Positions 1 through 7,253 of a DNA stretch of 11,302 bases are shown here, piece after piece. The notes under the pieces are model-generated. The model was not told where the DNA came from and made no database searches. It saw only the letters and a list, made by a program, of their open reading frames with translations. Position numbers and translations under genes: made by a program. Where the stretch lies: NCBI GenBank assembly GCA_003131985.1, contig PKWH01000293.1:1-11302 (forward strand). Reading direction: 5' to 3'. The DNA is from Acidobacteriota bacterium. Its GTDB lineage: Bacteria; Acidobacteriota; Terriglobia; Acidiferrales; UBA7541. Position 1 is the first letter of the stretch, and each line of letters starts with the position of its first letter.

Positions 1-140
1 TGGACGCGGCCGACAAACAGTACCGGGATCTCCGCATCGAAAATAAGCTGACCAACGAACATGGCGACGACGTGAAGCTCAAAAAAGGTGCTCACGTGGA
101 TGTCACCATCACAGCGCATCGGGAAAGACCTCGCAATTAA
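1..140 (+). CDS. C-terminal fragment of an unidentified protein
   Basis: The window opens inside a + strand reading frame whose first complete codon is at base 3 and which ends at a TAA at 138-140. It gives 45 residues, starting DAADKQYRDLRIENKLTNEH and ending TAHRERPRN. The visible part is very hydrophilic and charged, with no membrane segment, and its alternating KGAHVDVTITA stretch suggests a terminal beta strand. I recall similar tails on small acidobacterial proteins of unknown function but cannot name a family. The next gene, the receptor, converges on it from the other strand with 46 bases between the two stop codons and no clear terminator there. That this is real coding sequence rests on the sensible composition and the clean stop; the function is unknown. 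Confidence 0.55.
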   Translation, partial: DAADKQYRDLRIENKLTNEHGDDVKLKKGAHVDVTITAHRERPRN

Positions 141-186
141 AGAGAATCGTTACCCACGCACGGTCGACTCCAGAGCTATCGCGCAT

Positions 187-2514
187 CTAGAAGTTTGTGG
201 TGAGGCGAAGGGCGAAACTTCGCGAGGGACCGATGGCGTTCCCGGAAAACAGACCGCCGAAGTCGATGACATTTAGAATGTTGGAGAGGTTTTGTCCATC
301 CGCCTGAATCTTCATAGCTAAGCGTTCCGACTTGTAAATGTCCGCACCCGCCGAGGCATTTACCTGGAAGGCAGGAAAGATACGGCCGCGAGCGAAGTTA
401 ATGCGATCCACGACTTGTTGGCCGTACACTTGGGCCACCCCGGCAACGCATTGGGGAAGAGTTTCACCGTCCGGGCACTGAAAATCGAACGGGAGACCTG
501 TATCGTACTGAATCCCGCCAGCGATCCAAAGGCGCGGAGTGACCTGATAACGCACGCGGCCGCGAACGGTGTTGCGCTGATCCTGTGAATCCGGGAGATG
601 ACCTGTGGTCGGTATCACCGCGTCGTCGCCCAGAAAGAGGCCGCCCGTCACTGGAAACCAAGCATCGCCGACGGTCCAGGAATAGCTTAAGAAACCCGAA
701 AAGTGGTGCCAATCGGGAACGGCGAGCTTCGCTTCCGCGCCATAAATGACGGCCTTACGGAAGGCAATGGGATAGCTGATGGTCGTGTTGTCAATCTGAT
801 CATCGTCTGCATAGTTGTTCACCAGCCGGCGAAAATAGTTGGCATCAAGTCTCAGCTTTCCGAAAAAAGCTTTCGTCAAGCCAGCTTCATAGTAGTTTCC
901 TTCCGAAGGCTCGACAGGTAATTGGAGGGAGATCGGATCGAGCATCGTGGCGGCCGTTGAACTTGAAAGCAGAATGTTCTCGAAAGAGGGTGTCTGAAAT
1001 ACTCTGTCGTAGGAAAAGTGCAGCACGAGATCCGCGGAGGGGAAATAGCGTGAAACCGAAAAACGCGGATCGACTGCCTGCCGGTTCAATATGAGCTGAT
1101 AGTGGTCCCAACGAAGCCCGGCACTGATTGTCCAATTTCCCAGGTGGATCAGATCCTGCACAAACGCAGACTGCTCGAGGTCCGGACGATTCGCCAAAAA
1201 ACTGAAAGTAGAGGGCGTGCCGGGATCAAATTGGGTCGGGTCCGTAATAATGAATCTGAAATTCTCGTTCAGGAAGATATTGTCGGACTCGACCCCGAAC
1301 TTCCATTCGTGCCGGCCGTGAACGGCGGTGACGGTGCCCTTGAAATATCCTTCGCGAAAGAAATTGTGCTGAAAAACTTCTATGGGAGTCGAATTCGTGT
1401 TGGAGTTGAAATCATTCGCGTTGTTGCGGACCATTGCGCGCAAATCGGCCACCACGTGGGATGAGAAAGTGTGCTGGTAGGAAGCGATTCCCATGGTCTC
1501 GATGTTATCGGCCGTTTGGCGCTGTCCGGCAATTTGCTGCACCATTTCATTGGGGATGTCGTAGCGCGAGACTTCGTGGCGAACGATGAAGCTTATGCGA
1601 TCGTTCGGCGTCAGGTTACGCTGGTAATGGACCGAAAAATCGCCCAGCGTGCCTGTGTTCGAAAAATTTTCAGGAACCACCGGGTTCAGATAATGATCCG
1701 TCATGCTGCCGCTGGCGCTGAAGCCCAGCGTATTCTTGCCCCAGGCGTATTGCCCTTGGGTAAACGCGCCCGCCGAATCAAAGCTGCCGCCGGAAAGCAC
1801 TACTTGTCCGTGGAAACCGGCCTGTGAATCTTGAAGCGTATTGACCTCGACTACGCCTCCCATTTTGCGTCCGTATTCCGCGGGGAAGCCTGCAGTGTAG
1901 ATGCTCATCGATTGCACGTCGTCCGCTTCAATTTCCGGTCCGAAGCTGGGTGAGCGATTATCGGTGAGAGGGATACCGTCCACGACAAACTGAGTTTGGT
2001 ACTCGGAACCTCGCGGATGCAGGACGGCATTGCCTTCATATAGCCAGCCCGGTTGCGAATTCACCAAATCCTGCAAGGAACGGCCGGGAAGAGAGCTCAG
2101 CCTGTTTTGAATCACGTCTGAGCCTATCTGGCTAACGGCGCCTGCTTGATCAGGGTCGATCAAAGTATTGGCCGCGCTAACCGTTACGGATTGGTTTACC
2201 GTAGGTAGCTTGAGCTGGATTGCGTATTCGGTCGGAAGCGAGGAACGAATCTCCACAGATTCGGAGACGGCCGCAAAACCAGGCTGGCCAATTTCGAGCT
2301 GATAGACGCCAAAAGGCAGGCGCAGCACGTCCAGAGTGCCCTGATCGCTGGTTGAGAGAGTGTTCCGATATTGATTCGCCTCGCTGATAATCTGAACGGT
2401 CGTTTTCACGCCAAGGCCGGACGGGTCGGTCACTTTAAGGCGCAATTCGCCGCTATTGCTCTGGCAAAAGAGCGGCACGGAGCAGATGAAAAAAAGAGCT
2501 GCAAATCTCTTCAT
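187..2514 (-). CDS. TonB-dependent outer-membrane receptor with N-terminal carboxypeptidase-regulatory-like domain (Oar-like)
   Basis: This 775-residue protein is predicted to be an outer-membrane beta-barrel that imports a bulky substrate using TonB/ExbBD energy. Visible order: signal peptide at about 1-18 (MKRF then a hydrophobic run ending LFCQS); an Ig-like carboxypeptidase-regulatory-type domain at about 20-105 (GELRLKVTDPSGLGV, later LPFGVYQLEIGQPGF); a TonB plug at about 125-226 (SLQDLVNSQPGW, HPRGSEYQTQFVVDGIPL, ending GGVVEVNT); then a long barrel rich in aromatic alternating strands, ending in Phe (RLTTNF), as expected for the BAM insertion signal. It is shorter than many acidobacterial Oar-like receptors, which often exceed 1,000 residues, but looks complete. 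The ATG is preceded by a purine-rich GGGGAAG about 10 bases upstream. The substrate cannot be read from sequence; acidobacterial members are often guessed to handle carbohydrates or peptides. It lacks the N-terminal signalling domain of FecA-type transducers. Confidence 0.9.
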   Translation of the reverse strand: MKRFAALFFICSVPLFCQSNSGELRLKVTDPSGLGVKTTVQIISEANQYRNTLSTSDQGTLDVLRLPFGVYQLEIGQPGFAAVSESVEIRSSLPTEYAIQLKLPTVNQSVTVSAANTLIDPDQAGAVSQIGSDVIQNRLSSLPGRSLQDLVNSQPGWLYEGNAVLHPRGSEYQTQFVVDGIPLTDNRSPSFGPEIEADDVQSMSIYTAGFPAEYGRKMGGVVEVNTLQDSQAGFHGQVVLSGGSFDSAGAFTQGQYAWGKNTLGFSASGSMTDHYLNPVVPENFSNTGTLGDFSVHYQRNLTPNDRISFIVRHEVSRYDIPNEMVQQIAGQRQTADNIETMGIASYQHTFSSHVVADLRAMVRNNANDFNSNTNSTPIEVFQHNFFREGYFKGTVTAVHGRHEWKFGVESDNIFLNENFRFIITDPTQFDPGTPSTFSFLANRPDLEQSAFVQDLIHLGNWTISAGLRWDHYQLILNRQAVDPRFSVSRYFPSADLVLHFSYDRVFQTPSFENILLSSSTAATMLDPISLQLPVEPSEGNYYEAGLTKAFFGKLRLDANYFRRLVNNYADDDQIDNTTISYPIAFRKAVIYGAEAKLAVPDWHHFSGFLSYSWTVGDAWFPVTGGLFLGDDAVIPTTGHLPDSQDQRNTVRGRVRYQVTPRLWIAGGIQYDTGLPFDFQCPDGETLPQCVAGVAQVYGQQVVDRINFARGRIFPAFQVNASAGADIYKSERLAMKIQADGQNLSNILNVIDFGGLFSGNAIGPSRSFALRLTTNF

Positions 2515-2756
2515 GAAGACTCGGCTTCCCCTTTTCGCCGGTGATTCTCGCGATATCGATATAAGGTTAGCAGACGTCTCTCGCAGGGATGTGGTCCACT
2601 GACGGAGCGTTCGCCCTTTTGTTCACCCTCGGTTTGAATATTCCGTTTCCCGCCATTTTGTTCAGCCTTTATTTTTGATGTCTGTGGGAAGTTTCCAGAT
2701 AAATCTAAAAAACATTGAACGGAACGCCGGGGAAGGGAATATATATACAGGGACCT
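2515..2756. promoter_or_regulatory. Shared intergenic region between divergent receptor and sigma factor genes
   Basis: These 242 bases separate two divergent start codons and must hold both promoters. Visible elements are a perfect 10-base palindrome ATATCGATAT at 2553-2562, AT-rich on the receptor side; a TTGAAC at 2715-2720 followed 19 bases later by a TATATA run (2740-2747), a possible promoter for the sigma gene; and a GGGGAAGGGA purine run at 2730-2739. A long antisense frame crosses the region but has no coding character. No single promoter here is convincing. The arrangement allows the sigma factor to control both its own gene and the receptor, but I did not find a repeated -35/-10 pair that would prove it. 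Confidence 0.35.
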
Positions 2757-3338
2757 ATGGGAACTCTTCCGACGGATGCGATCAATGCGCTGCCTTTTCC
2801 GGCCGCCGCCGCTGCGAAGTTGTCGGCGACGCCGTCCGAGATCGAACGCGAGGTTATCAACCTCTTTGAGCAATTTCGCAGTCCGCTTCTTCGTTACGCA
2901 CTCTCGTTCGGTATATCCGTGCATGACGCGGAGGAAGTCACCCAGGAAGTCTTCCTGTCCCTCTTCCGGCACCTGCAATTACGCAAGTCTCGGCGGAACC
3001 TTCGCGGCTGGATTTTTTGCGTCGCGCATAATCTTGCTCTTAAGCACCGCTACGCAAACCAGAGATCGCGCGACATGATGGCGTCCGACTGGACGATTGT
3101 TGAAAGACACCTGGACCCGTCGCCGAGCCCCGAAGAGCAGGTGTCATCTACCCAAAGGCGGCAACGCTTGCTCGCCGTTCTTCATGCTCTCCCGGAAGAA
3201 GATCAGTGTTGCCTCCGGTTGCGCGCCGAGGGCCTTCGCTACCGGGAGATAGCAGCAGTCCTTGGTATTTCGTTGGGAGCCGTATCGATATCTCTTACGG
3301 GATCGCTCGCGCGGTTGATACGTGCAGATCGGAGATGA
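2757..3338 (+). CDS. RNA polymerase sigma factor, ECF (sigma-70 family) type
   Basis: Predicted alternative sigma factor that directs RNA polymerase to a specific promoter set. From the ATG at 2757 it is 193 residues, a normal ECF size. Region 2 spans about 36-101, with the core-binding/-10 part DAEEVTQEVFLSLF at 57-70 and RGWIFCVAHNLALKH at 83-97. A Pro/Ser/Glu-rich linker lies at about 118-130. Region 4 spans about 136-190, with LHALPEEDQ and the helix-turn-helix LRYREIAAVLGISLGAVSI that reads the -35 element. A TTG at 2715 would add 14 residues but has no ribosome-binding site. The ATG has only AGGGA three bases upstream, so its initiation is also atypical. The stop is 4 bases before the downstream anti-sigma start, so the two are very likely cotranscribed and translationally coupled. 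The subfamily and target promoters are not determinable here. Confidence 0.88.
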   Translation: MGTLPTDAINALPFPAAAAAKLSATPSEIEREVINLFEQFRSPLLRYALSFGISVHDAEEVTQEVFLSLFRHLQLRKSRRNLRGWIFCVAHNLALKHRYANQRSRDMMASDWTIVERHLDPSPSPEEQVSSTQRRQRLLAVLHALPEEDQCCLRLRAEGLRYREIAAVLGISLGAVSISLTGSLARLIRADRR

Positions 3339-3342
3339 AGCT

Positions 3343-4206
3343 ATGCTGAGCGGCGGTTTTCACTTGGCAGATCAAGAGCTGCTCGCAGCGGCGGACGGCG
3401 AACTTTCCACTCGTCGCGCTGCCCACGTCCGCGCCCACCTTGTCTCGTGCTGGCACTGCCGCGCTCGGATGGCTGAGATCGAAGGGACCATCGCCGATTT
3501 CGTGCGAGCTCATCGGCAGGCTGTCGATCCTCAAGTGCCCCCCATCGCCGGGCCACGTGCTCTGTTGAGGGCTCAACTTGCCGAACTAGCATCCAAGTCT
3601 AAACCTGGTCCTTGGCGGCAGTTCTTCCATCTCCCTTCAGCCGCTCGCGCTGCGGCGTACATCTGCCTGATATTTTTTGTTGCTGCTGCCGGTGGCAAGC
3701 TTCTCTTCCAACATTCGGCACCGCACGGCGCAAACTCGGCGGTCGTTCTGGCCGAGCGCGAGGCGATTCCAGACCGCCGCTTGACGCCAGGCGCTACGAG
3801 GATGGTCACGATCGGTGACGTCTGCTCGATGGCACACGAAGAGGTGGTACGGGAAGTACCCGCGTCGATGCGGAAAGAGATCTTTCAGGAGTACGGAATC
3901 GTGAACGCGCGCGCGGAGGACTACGAGATCGACTACTTGATTGCCCCAGGATTGGGCGGCGCGGAAGACATCCACAATCTGTGGCCGGAACCTTACACAT
4001 CCACAACCTGGAATGCGCACGTCAAGGACGCATTAGAAGAACAGCTCCACCAGATGGTATGCGTGGGCAAAGTCGATCTGTCTACGGCACAGAACGATAT
4101 CGCCACTGACTGGATCGCAGCCTACAAGAAATATTTTCATACGGACACGCCTCTTACGCTGCGTTCGAGTGTGATTCGTTCGTTCACGCGTCGTCTGTCC
4201 AGTTGA
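3343..4206 (+). CDS. Membrane-anchored zinc-finger anti-sigma factor with extracytoplasmic HNH-like domain
   Basis: Predicted to hold the upstream sigma factor inactive at the membrane and release it on an external signal. From the ATG at 3343 it has 287 residues. The N-terminus has the zinc-binding anti-sigma motif H32-x3-C36-x2-C39 (HLVSCWHC). A single membrane helix lies at about 101-122. Beyond it, at about 150-268, is a domain resembling secreted HNH-nuclease-like proteins: VCSMAH at 160-165, YGI at 184-186, DYEIDYLIAPGLGG at 193-206, IHNLWPEPY at 210-218, NAHVKDALE at 224-232, MVC at 238-240 and TDWIAAYKKYF at 255-265. The usual catalytic DH is D197-Y198, so cleavage is doubtful. C161 and C240 could form a disulfide outside the cytoplasm. 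A GTG at 3322 would extend it by 7 residues, but GGAG at 3331-3334 lies 8 bases before the ATG and decides the start. The 3' end overlaps glpK, on the opposite strand, by 23 bases. Confidence 0.82.
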   Translation: MLSGGFHLADQELLAAADGELSTRRAAHVRAHLVSCWHCRARMAEIEGTIADFVRAHRQAVDPQVPPIAGPRALLRAQLAELASKSKPGPWRQFFHLPSAARAAAYICLIFFVAAAGGKLLFQHSAPHGANSAVVLAEREAIPDRRLTPGATRMVTIGDVCSMAHEEVVREVPASMRKEIFQEYGIVNARAEDYEIDYLIAPGLGGAEDIHNLWPEPYTSTTWNAHVKDALEEQLHQMVCVGKVDLSTAQNDIATDWIAAYKKYFHTDTPLTLRSSVIRSFTRRLSS

Positions 4207-5689
4207 ATGAACGCGTAACGGCCTTCTTCCACGACCGGTAAAGCTCTTCTCTGGTGGTTTCCGCCATTTGGGGTGTCCACGCATGTCCGACGTGCCAGTG
4301 CGTGCGCAGTTCCTCTAGATCTTTGAAGAAACCAACCGCGAGGCCTGCAGCGTAGCAAGCTCCTAACGCGGTGATCTCCGCGATCGCTGGGCGAACCACG
4401 GAGCGGTTCAAAATATCCGCCTGGAATTGCATCAACAGATCGTTTTCCGTCATGCCGCCATCCGCGCGAAGCACGTCGAGCTGGATTCCTGAATCCATGG
4501 CCATGGCCTCGACGACTTCGCGGGTCTGGAAAGCCGTTGCTTCGAGAACCGCGCGAGCCAAGTGTCCTTTGTTTGCGTAGCGGGTTAAGCCGGCAATCAC
4601 GCCGCGCGCGCTTGTTTTCCAATAGGGGGCATACAAGCCGGAGAAAGCCGGGACGAAGTAAACTCCGCCATTGTCCTTCGCGGATCGCGCCAACGTCTCA
4701 ATGTCGGCGCTCTTCTCGATGAGCCCGAGGTTGTCGCGTAACCATTGAACGAGGGCGCCGGTGATGGCGATGCTGCCCTCAAGCGCATACTGAGGTGATT
4801 CGCTGCCGAGCTTGTAGGCAACGGTGGTCAGCAAGCCGCGGTTTGATCGCACCGAGTGAGCGCCGGTGTTCATCAGGAGGAAGCAGCCGGTGCCGTAGGT
4901 ATTCTTGGCTTCGCCCGGTTGGAAGCAGGTTTGGCCGAAAAGCGCCGCCTGTTGATCGCCGAGGATTCCCGCGATTGGAACATCCTTAATCGCTGGAATT
5001 TGTGCGGACCCATAAACTTCGCTACTGGAACGAATCTGCGGGAGGATGTTCTTAGGAATTCCGAAGGCGCTCAGGATGTCGTCGTCCCATGTGAGAGTTT
5101 CGATATTGAGCAATTGCGTGCGGCTTGCGTTTGTCACGTCGGTGACGTGGATGCCGCCCTGAGGGCCGCCGGTGAGTTTCCAAACGAGATAGGTGTCCAC
5201 GTTTCCGAAGAGCACCTCGCCTGCTTCGGCCCGTTCACGCACTCCGGCGACGTTATTAAGAATCCAGCGTATCTTCAGGCCGCTGAAATAAGTCGCGAGC
5301 GGAAGGCCGCTTTTCTTGCGGAAGCGGTCTTGGCCGCCGTTAGCCGAAAACTCGGCAACGTCATCTGCGACGCGCGTGTCTTGCCAGACCAAAGCATTGT
5401 AAATTGGTTTGCCGGTTAAGCGATTCCACAGGATCGTCGTCTCTCGCTGATTTGCAATTCCGACGGCAGCCAAATCGTTTGGACGAAGCTCTTTCGCTTC
5501 CATCGCCGCGGCGATTACGTCTTGCGTCCGGCGCCAGATCTCTTCGGGATCGTGTTCGACCCACCCGGGCTTGGGATAGATCTGCTCGTGCTCCTTCTGG
5601 GCGGCAGAAACAATCCTTCCGTTTCTGTCGAACACAATGAAGCGTGTGCTAGTGGTTCCTTGATCGATTGCCCCGACGTATCTAGGCAC
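4184..5689 (-). CDS. glpK: Glycerol kinase
   Basis: Phosphorylates glycerol with ATP to sn-glycerol 3-phosphate in the cytoplasm, feeding lipid synthesis and glycolysis. The 501 residues match the roughly 500 of the family. Seen motifs of the FGGY kinase fold: ATP-phosphate loop AIDQGTTSTRF at 7-17, glycerol-contact NQRETT at 80-85 and LATYFSG at 131-137, FGNVDTYLVWKLTGG at 161-175, catalytic Asp245 in ILGDQQAALFGQ, the FGGY C-terminal signature around AITGALVQWLRDNLG, and the nucleotide site RADGGM. A TTG nine codons upstream (5716) is possible, but TGAGGA sits 8 bases before the GTG at 5689, and family members start just before YVGAIDQGTT, so the GTG is chosen. No glpF, glpD or glpR is nearby. 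It lies 79 bases downstream of glgC on the same strand and may be cotranscribed. Its 3' end overlaps the convergent anti-sigma gene by 23 bases. Confidence 0.95.
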   Translation of the reverse strand: MPRYVGAIDQGTTSTRFIVFDRNGRIVSAAQKEHEQIYPKPGWVEHDPEEIWRRTQDVIAAAMEAKELRPNDLAAVGIANQRETTILWNRLTGKPIYNALVWQDTRVADDVAEFSANGGQDRFRKKSGLPLATYFSGLKIRWILNNVAGVRERAEAGEVLFGNVDTYLVWKLTGGPQGGIHVTDVTNASRTQLLNIETLTWDDDILSAFGIPKNILPQIRSSSEVYGSAQIPAIKDVPIAGILGDQQAALFGQTCFQPGEAKNTYGTGCFLLMNTGAHSVRSNRGLLTTVAYKLGSESPQYALEGSIAITGALVQWLRDNLGLIEKSADIETLARSAKDNGGVYFVPAFSGLYAPYWKTSARGVIAGLTRYANKGHLARAVLEATAFQTREVVEAMAMDSGIQLDVLRADGGMTENDLLMQFQADILNRSVVRPAIAEITALGACYAAGLAVGFFKDLEELRTHWHVGHAWTPQMAETTREELYRSWKKAVTRSFNWTDDA

Positions 5690-5768
5690 AATTACATTCC
5701 TCACAAGAGTTCGCAAGCCAGCCCAGCCACTCCGGGATGGGTCGCACGAGTATCGAAGACATCTAATG

Positions 5769-7004
5769 TTACTCGGGTTCTTCCAGCATGGATTCGGGAC
5801 GGACTACGACGACGATACCGTTTTCTGTGACGGAGTAGCGGGCGCGGTCAGCTTCGGGGTCGTAGCCGATTACCGTGCCTTCGGGAAGATTGACGTGGCG
5901 GTCGATGATAGCGCGGCGGATACGGGAGTGGCGGCCGATAATCACGTGGTTGAAAATAATTGAGTCGTCCACCTCGCTATAACTATTCACGCGCACGTCC
6001 AAGCCCAACACGGATTTCTCCACGCGACCGCCGGAAACGATCGAACCGGCGCCGACGATGGAATCGAGCGCGACGCCTTTGCGTTCAGGGTCGGCGAAAA
6101 CAAATTTTGCGGGTGGATATTGCTGTTGCCAGGTATGGAGCGGCCATGTTTTGTCGTACAAGTTAAAAATGGGCGAGACAGAAACGAGGTCCATGTTAGC
6201 TTCGTGATAAGCCTCGACGGTACCCACGTCGCGCCAATAGGACATCTCTTTTTTATTTTCATCGAGAAAGTTGTAAGCGAAGACGCGATATTTTTCGGTG
6301 ATGCGAGGAATGATGTCTTTGCCAAAATCGTGCGAGGAATTGGGATCTTCGGCGTCGGCGATCAGGATGGGCAAGAGAAGCTGCGTGTTGAAAAGGTAGA
6401 CGCCCATCGAAGCGTTCACTTTTCCAGGGTGAATGCGAGATTCCTTGGGATGCTCGGGCTTTTCCTCGAAGCCGACGACGCGCCAATCGTTGTCCGTCTC
6501 CAGAACGCCGAATCTTTTACTCGCCTCGGCTGGCGGGACTTCGAGAGTCGCCACCGTGACGTCGGCGCGGGCTTGGACGTGCTGTTCGAGCATCTTCTGA
6601 TAATTCATTTTGTAAATGTGGTCGCCGGAGAGGATGAAGACGTAGTTGGATTGTTCGCTGCCGATGGAATAAATATTCTGGTACACCGCGTCGGCGGTGC
6701 CTTGATACCAATGTTGCGAGACGCGCATCTGCGGCGGAAGAACTTCAATGAAATCGCCAAGCCCCATCAGGACGGACCAGCCGCGGCGAACGTGGCGGTT
6801 GAGGCTGAGCGCTTTGTATTGAGTGAGAACGAAAACACGGCGCAAGTCGCTGTTGAGGCAATTGGACAGCGTCACGTCAATGATGCGATACACGCCGCCG
6901 AAAGGGACGGCGGGTTTGGCGCGGTCGCGGGTCAAGGGCCACAGACGTTCGCCCTGGCCGCCTGCCAGGAGCACAGCGAGCGCGTTGCGCATCAAAGGAG
7001 GCAC
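5769..7004 (-). CDS. glgC: Glucose-1-phosphate adenylyltransferase (ADP-glucose pyrophosphorylase)
   Basis: Makes ADP-glucose and pyrophosphate from glucose 1-phosphate and ATP, the committed step of bacterial glycogen synthesis. The 411 residues are a standard length. The nucleotidyltransferase domain comes first: LLAGGQGERLWPLT at 12-25, RAKPAVPFGG at 28-37, GTADAVYQN at 102-110, SGDHIYKMNY at 126-135 with the metal-binding Asp128, GFEEKP at 178-183 for glucose 1-phosphate, SMGVYLF at 199-205 and YWRDVGT at 256-262. A left-handed beta-helix follows from about 305 (SIVGAGSIVSGG, VNSYSEVDDSII, IIGRHSRIRRAIID). The GTG start at 7004 is supported by GGAG 10 bases upstream; the ATG four codons in has no suitable site. 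Allosteric control by glycolytic intermediates is typical of the family but cannot be judged here. No glgA, glgB or glgP is visible, so this is a lone glycogen gene with glpK downstream. Confidence 0.95.
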   Translation of the reverse strand: MPPLMRNALAVLLAGGQGERLWPLTRDRAKPAVPFGGVYRIIDVTLSNCLNSDLRRVFVLTQYKALSLNRHVRRGWSVLMGLGDFIEVLPPQMRVSQHWYQGTADAVYQNIYSIGSEQSNYVFILSGDHIYKMNYQKMLEQHVQARADVTVATLEVPPAEASKRFGVLETDNDWRVVGFEEKPEHPKESRIHPGKVNASMGVYLFNTQLLLPILIADAEDPNSSHDFGKDIIPRITEKYRVFAYNFLDENKKEMSYWRDVGTVEAYHEANMDLVSVSPIFNLYDKTWPLHTWQQQYPPAKFVFADPERKGVALDSIVGAGSIVSGGRVEKSVLGLDVRVNSYSEVDDSIIFNHVIIGRHSRIRRAIIDRHVNLPEGTVIGYDPEADRARYSVTENGIVVVVRPESMLEEPE

Positions 7005-7043
7005 GGGATACTTTCTCCAAGAACCTACCGACCGGAGAAATCT

Positions 7044-7052
7044 ATTCTAGCA
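7044..7052 (-). promoter_or_regulatory. Extended -10 promoter candidate for glgC
   Basis: Read on the - strand, these bases are TGCTAGAAT, that is a TG extension, one spacer base and TAGAAT (5 of 6 to the sigma-70 -10). Transcription would start near 7037, giving a leader of about 33 bases that includes the GGAG before the GTG start. No good -35 is present at 16-18 bases, which is compatible with an extended -10 promoter. This is a sequence-only prediction. Confidence 0.4.
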
Positions 7053-7065
7053 GTACAAGCGGGAG

Positions 7066-7079
7066 CAAGCACATGCTTG
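7066..7079. repeat. Inverted repeat over the -35 position of the glgC promoter
   Basis: CAAGCA, two bases, TGCTTG: six-base arms that are perfectly complementary. It lies where the -35 of the glgC promoter candidate would be, so it could be a small operator for a dimeric regulator. Arms this short also arise by chance, and no second copy was noticed in the window. Confidence 0.3.
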
Positions 7080-7191
7080 GGCTTAGTTTCCGGAGGAGTG
7101 TGCGGCGGAAAATGCAGAAGCCGACGAGCGCTTCGATAGGTAACCAGGAAGGTATCTATACGGCGATTAAGACCCTTAGACAATATAAGTC

Positions 7192-7220
7192 TTGACTTAG
7201 ATGGTAGCCTCCGTTAGAAG
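7192..7220 (+). promoter_or_regulatory. Sigma-70-type promoter candidate for rpsU
   Basis: TTGACT at 7192-7197 (5 of 6 to the -35 consensus) is followed after exactly 17 bases by TAGAAG at 7215-7220 (4 of 6 to the -10). Start of transcription would be near 7227, leaving a leader of about 88 bases before rpsU. AAGTC-TT-GACTT at 7188-7199 forms a short inverted repeat over the -35, a possible regulator site. Predicted from sequence only. Confidence 0.5.
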
Positions 7221-7233
7221 AACTTCACAATTG

Positions 7234-7253
7234 CCGGTTCGGGTCTAAACCGG
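7234..7253 (+). other. Hairpin in the rpsU mRNA leader
   Basis: CCGGTT at 7234-7239 pairs with AACCGG at 7248-7253 around an 8-base loop. It lies within the predicted leader of rpsU, about 60 bases before the start codon. No T-run follows, so it is not a terminator; it may shape the leader or be a regulatory structure. I do not recognise it as a known riboswitch or ribosomal-protein leader. Confidence 0.35.

Noticed and set aside
187..2514. FecA-type signal-transducing receptor working with the adjacent sigma factor
   Set aside because: The N-terminal extension is a carboxypeptidase-regulatory-like domain, not the secretin/TonB short domain, and the anti-sigma lacks FecR features.
2715..2756. 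TTG start extending the sigma factor by 14 residues
   Set aside because: No Shine-Dalgarno sequence before the TTG, and the extra residues (NGTPGKGIYIQGP) show no family similarity.
2511..2978. A 155-codon - strand frame abutting the receptor start
   Set aside because: It overlaps the sigma factor region 2 in antisense and its composition is Arg/Gly-rich noise. The 4-base overlap with the receptor start looks operon-like but is coincidental.
4856..5419. A 187-codon + strand open frame inside glpK
   Set aside because: Antisense to conserved glpK motifs, with no ribosome-binding site or recognisable domain.
6120..7139. A 339-codon + strand open frame over glgC
   Set aside because: It is antisense to a well-identified gene, has no family resemblance, and runs past the glgC promoter. 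It is an open shadow of glgC codon usage.
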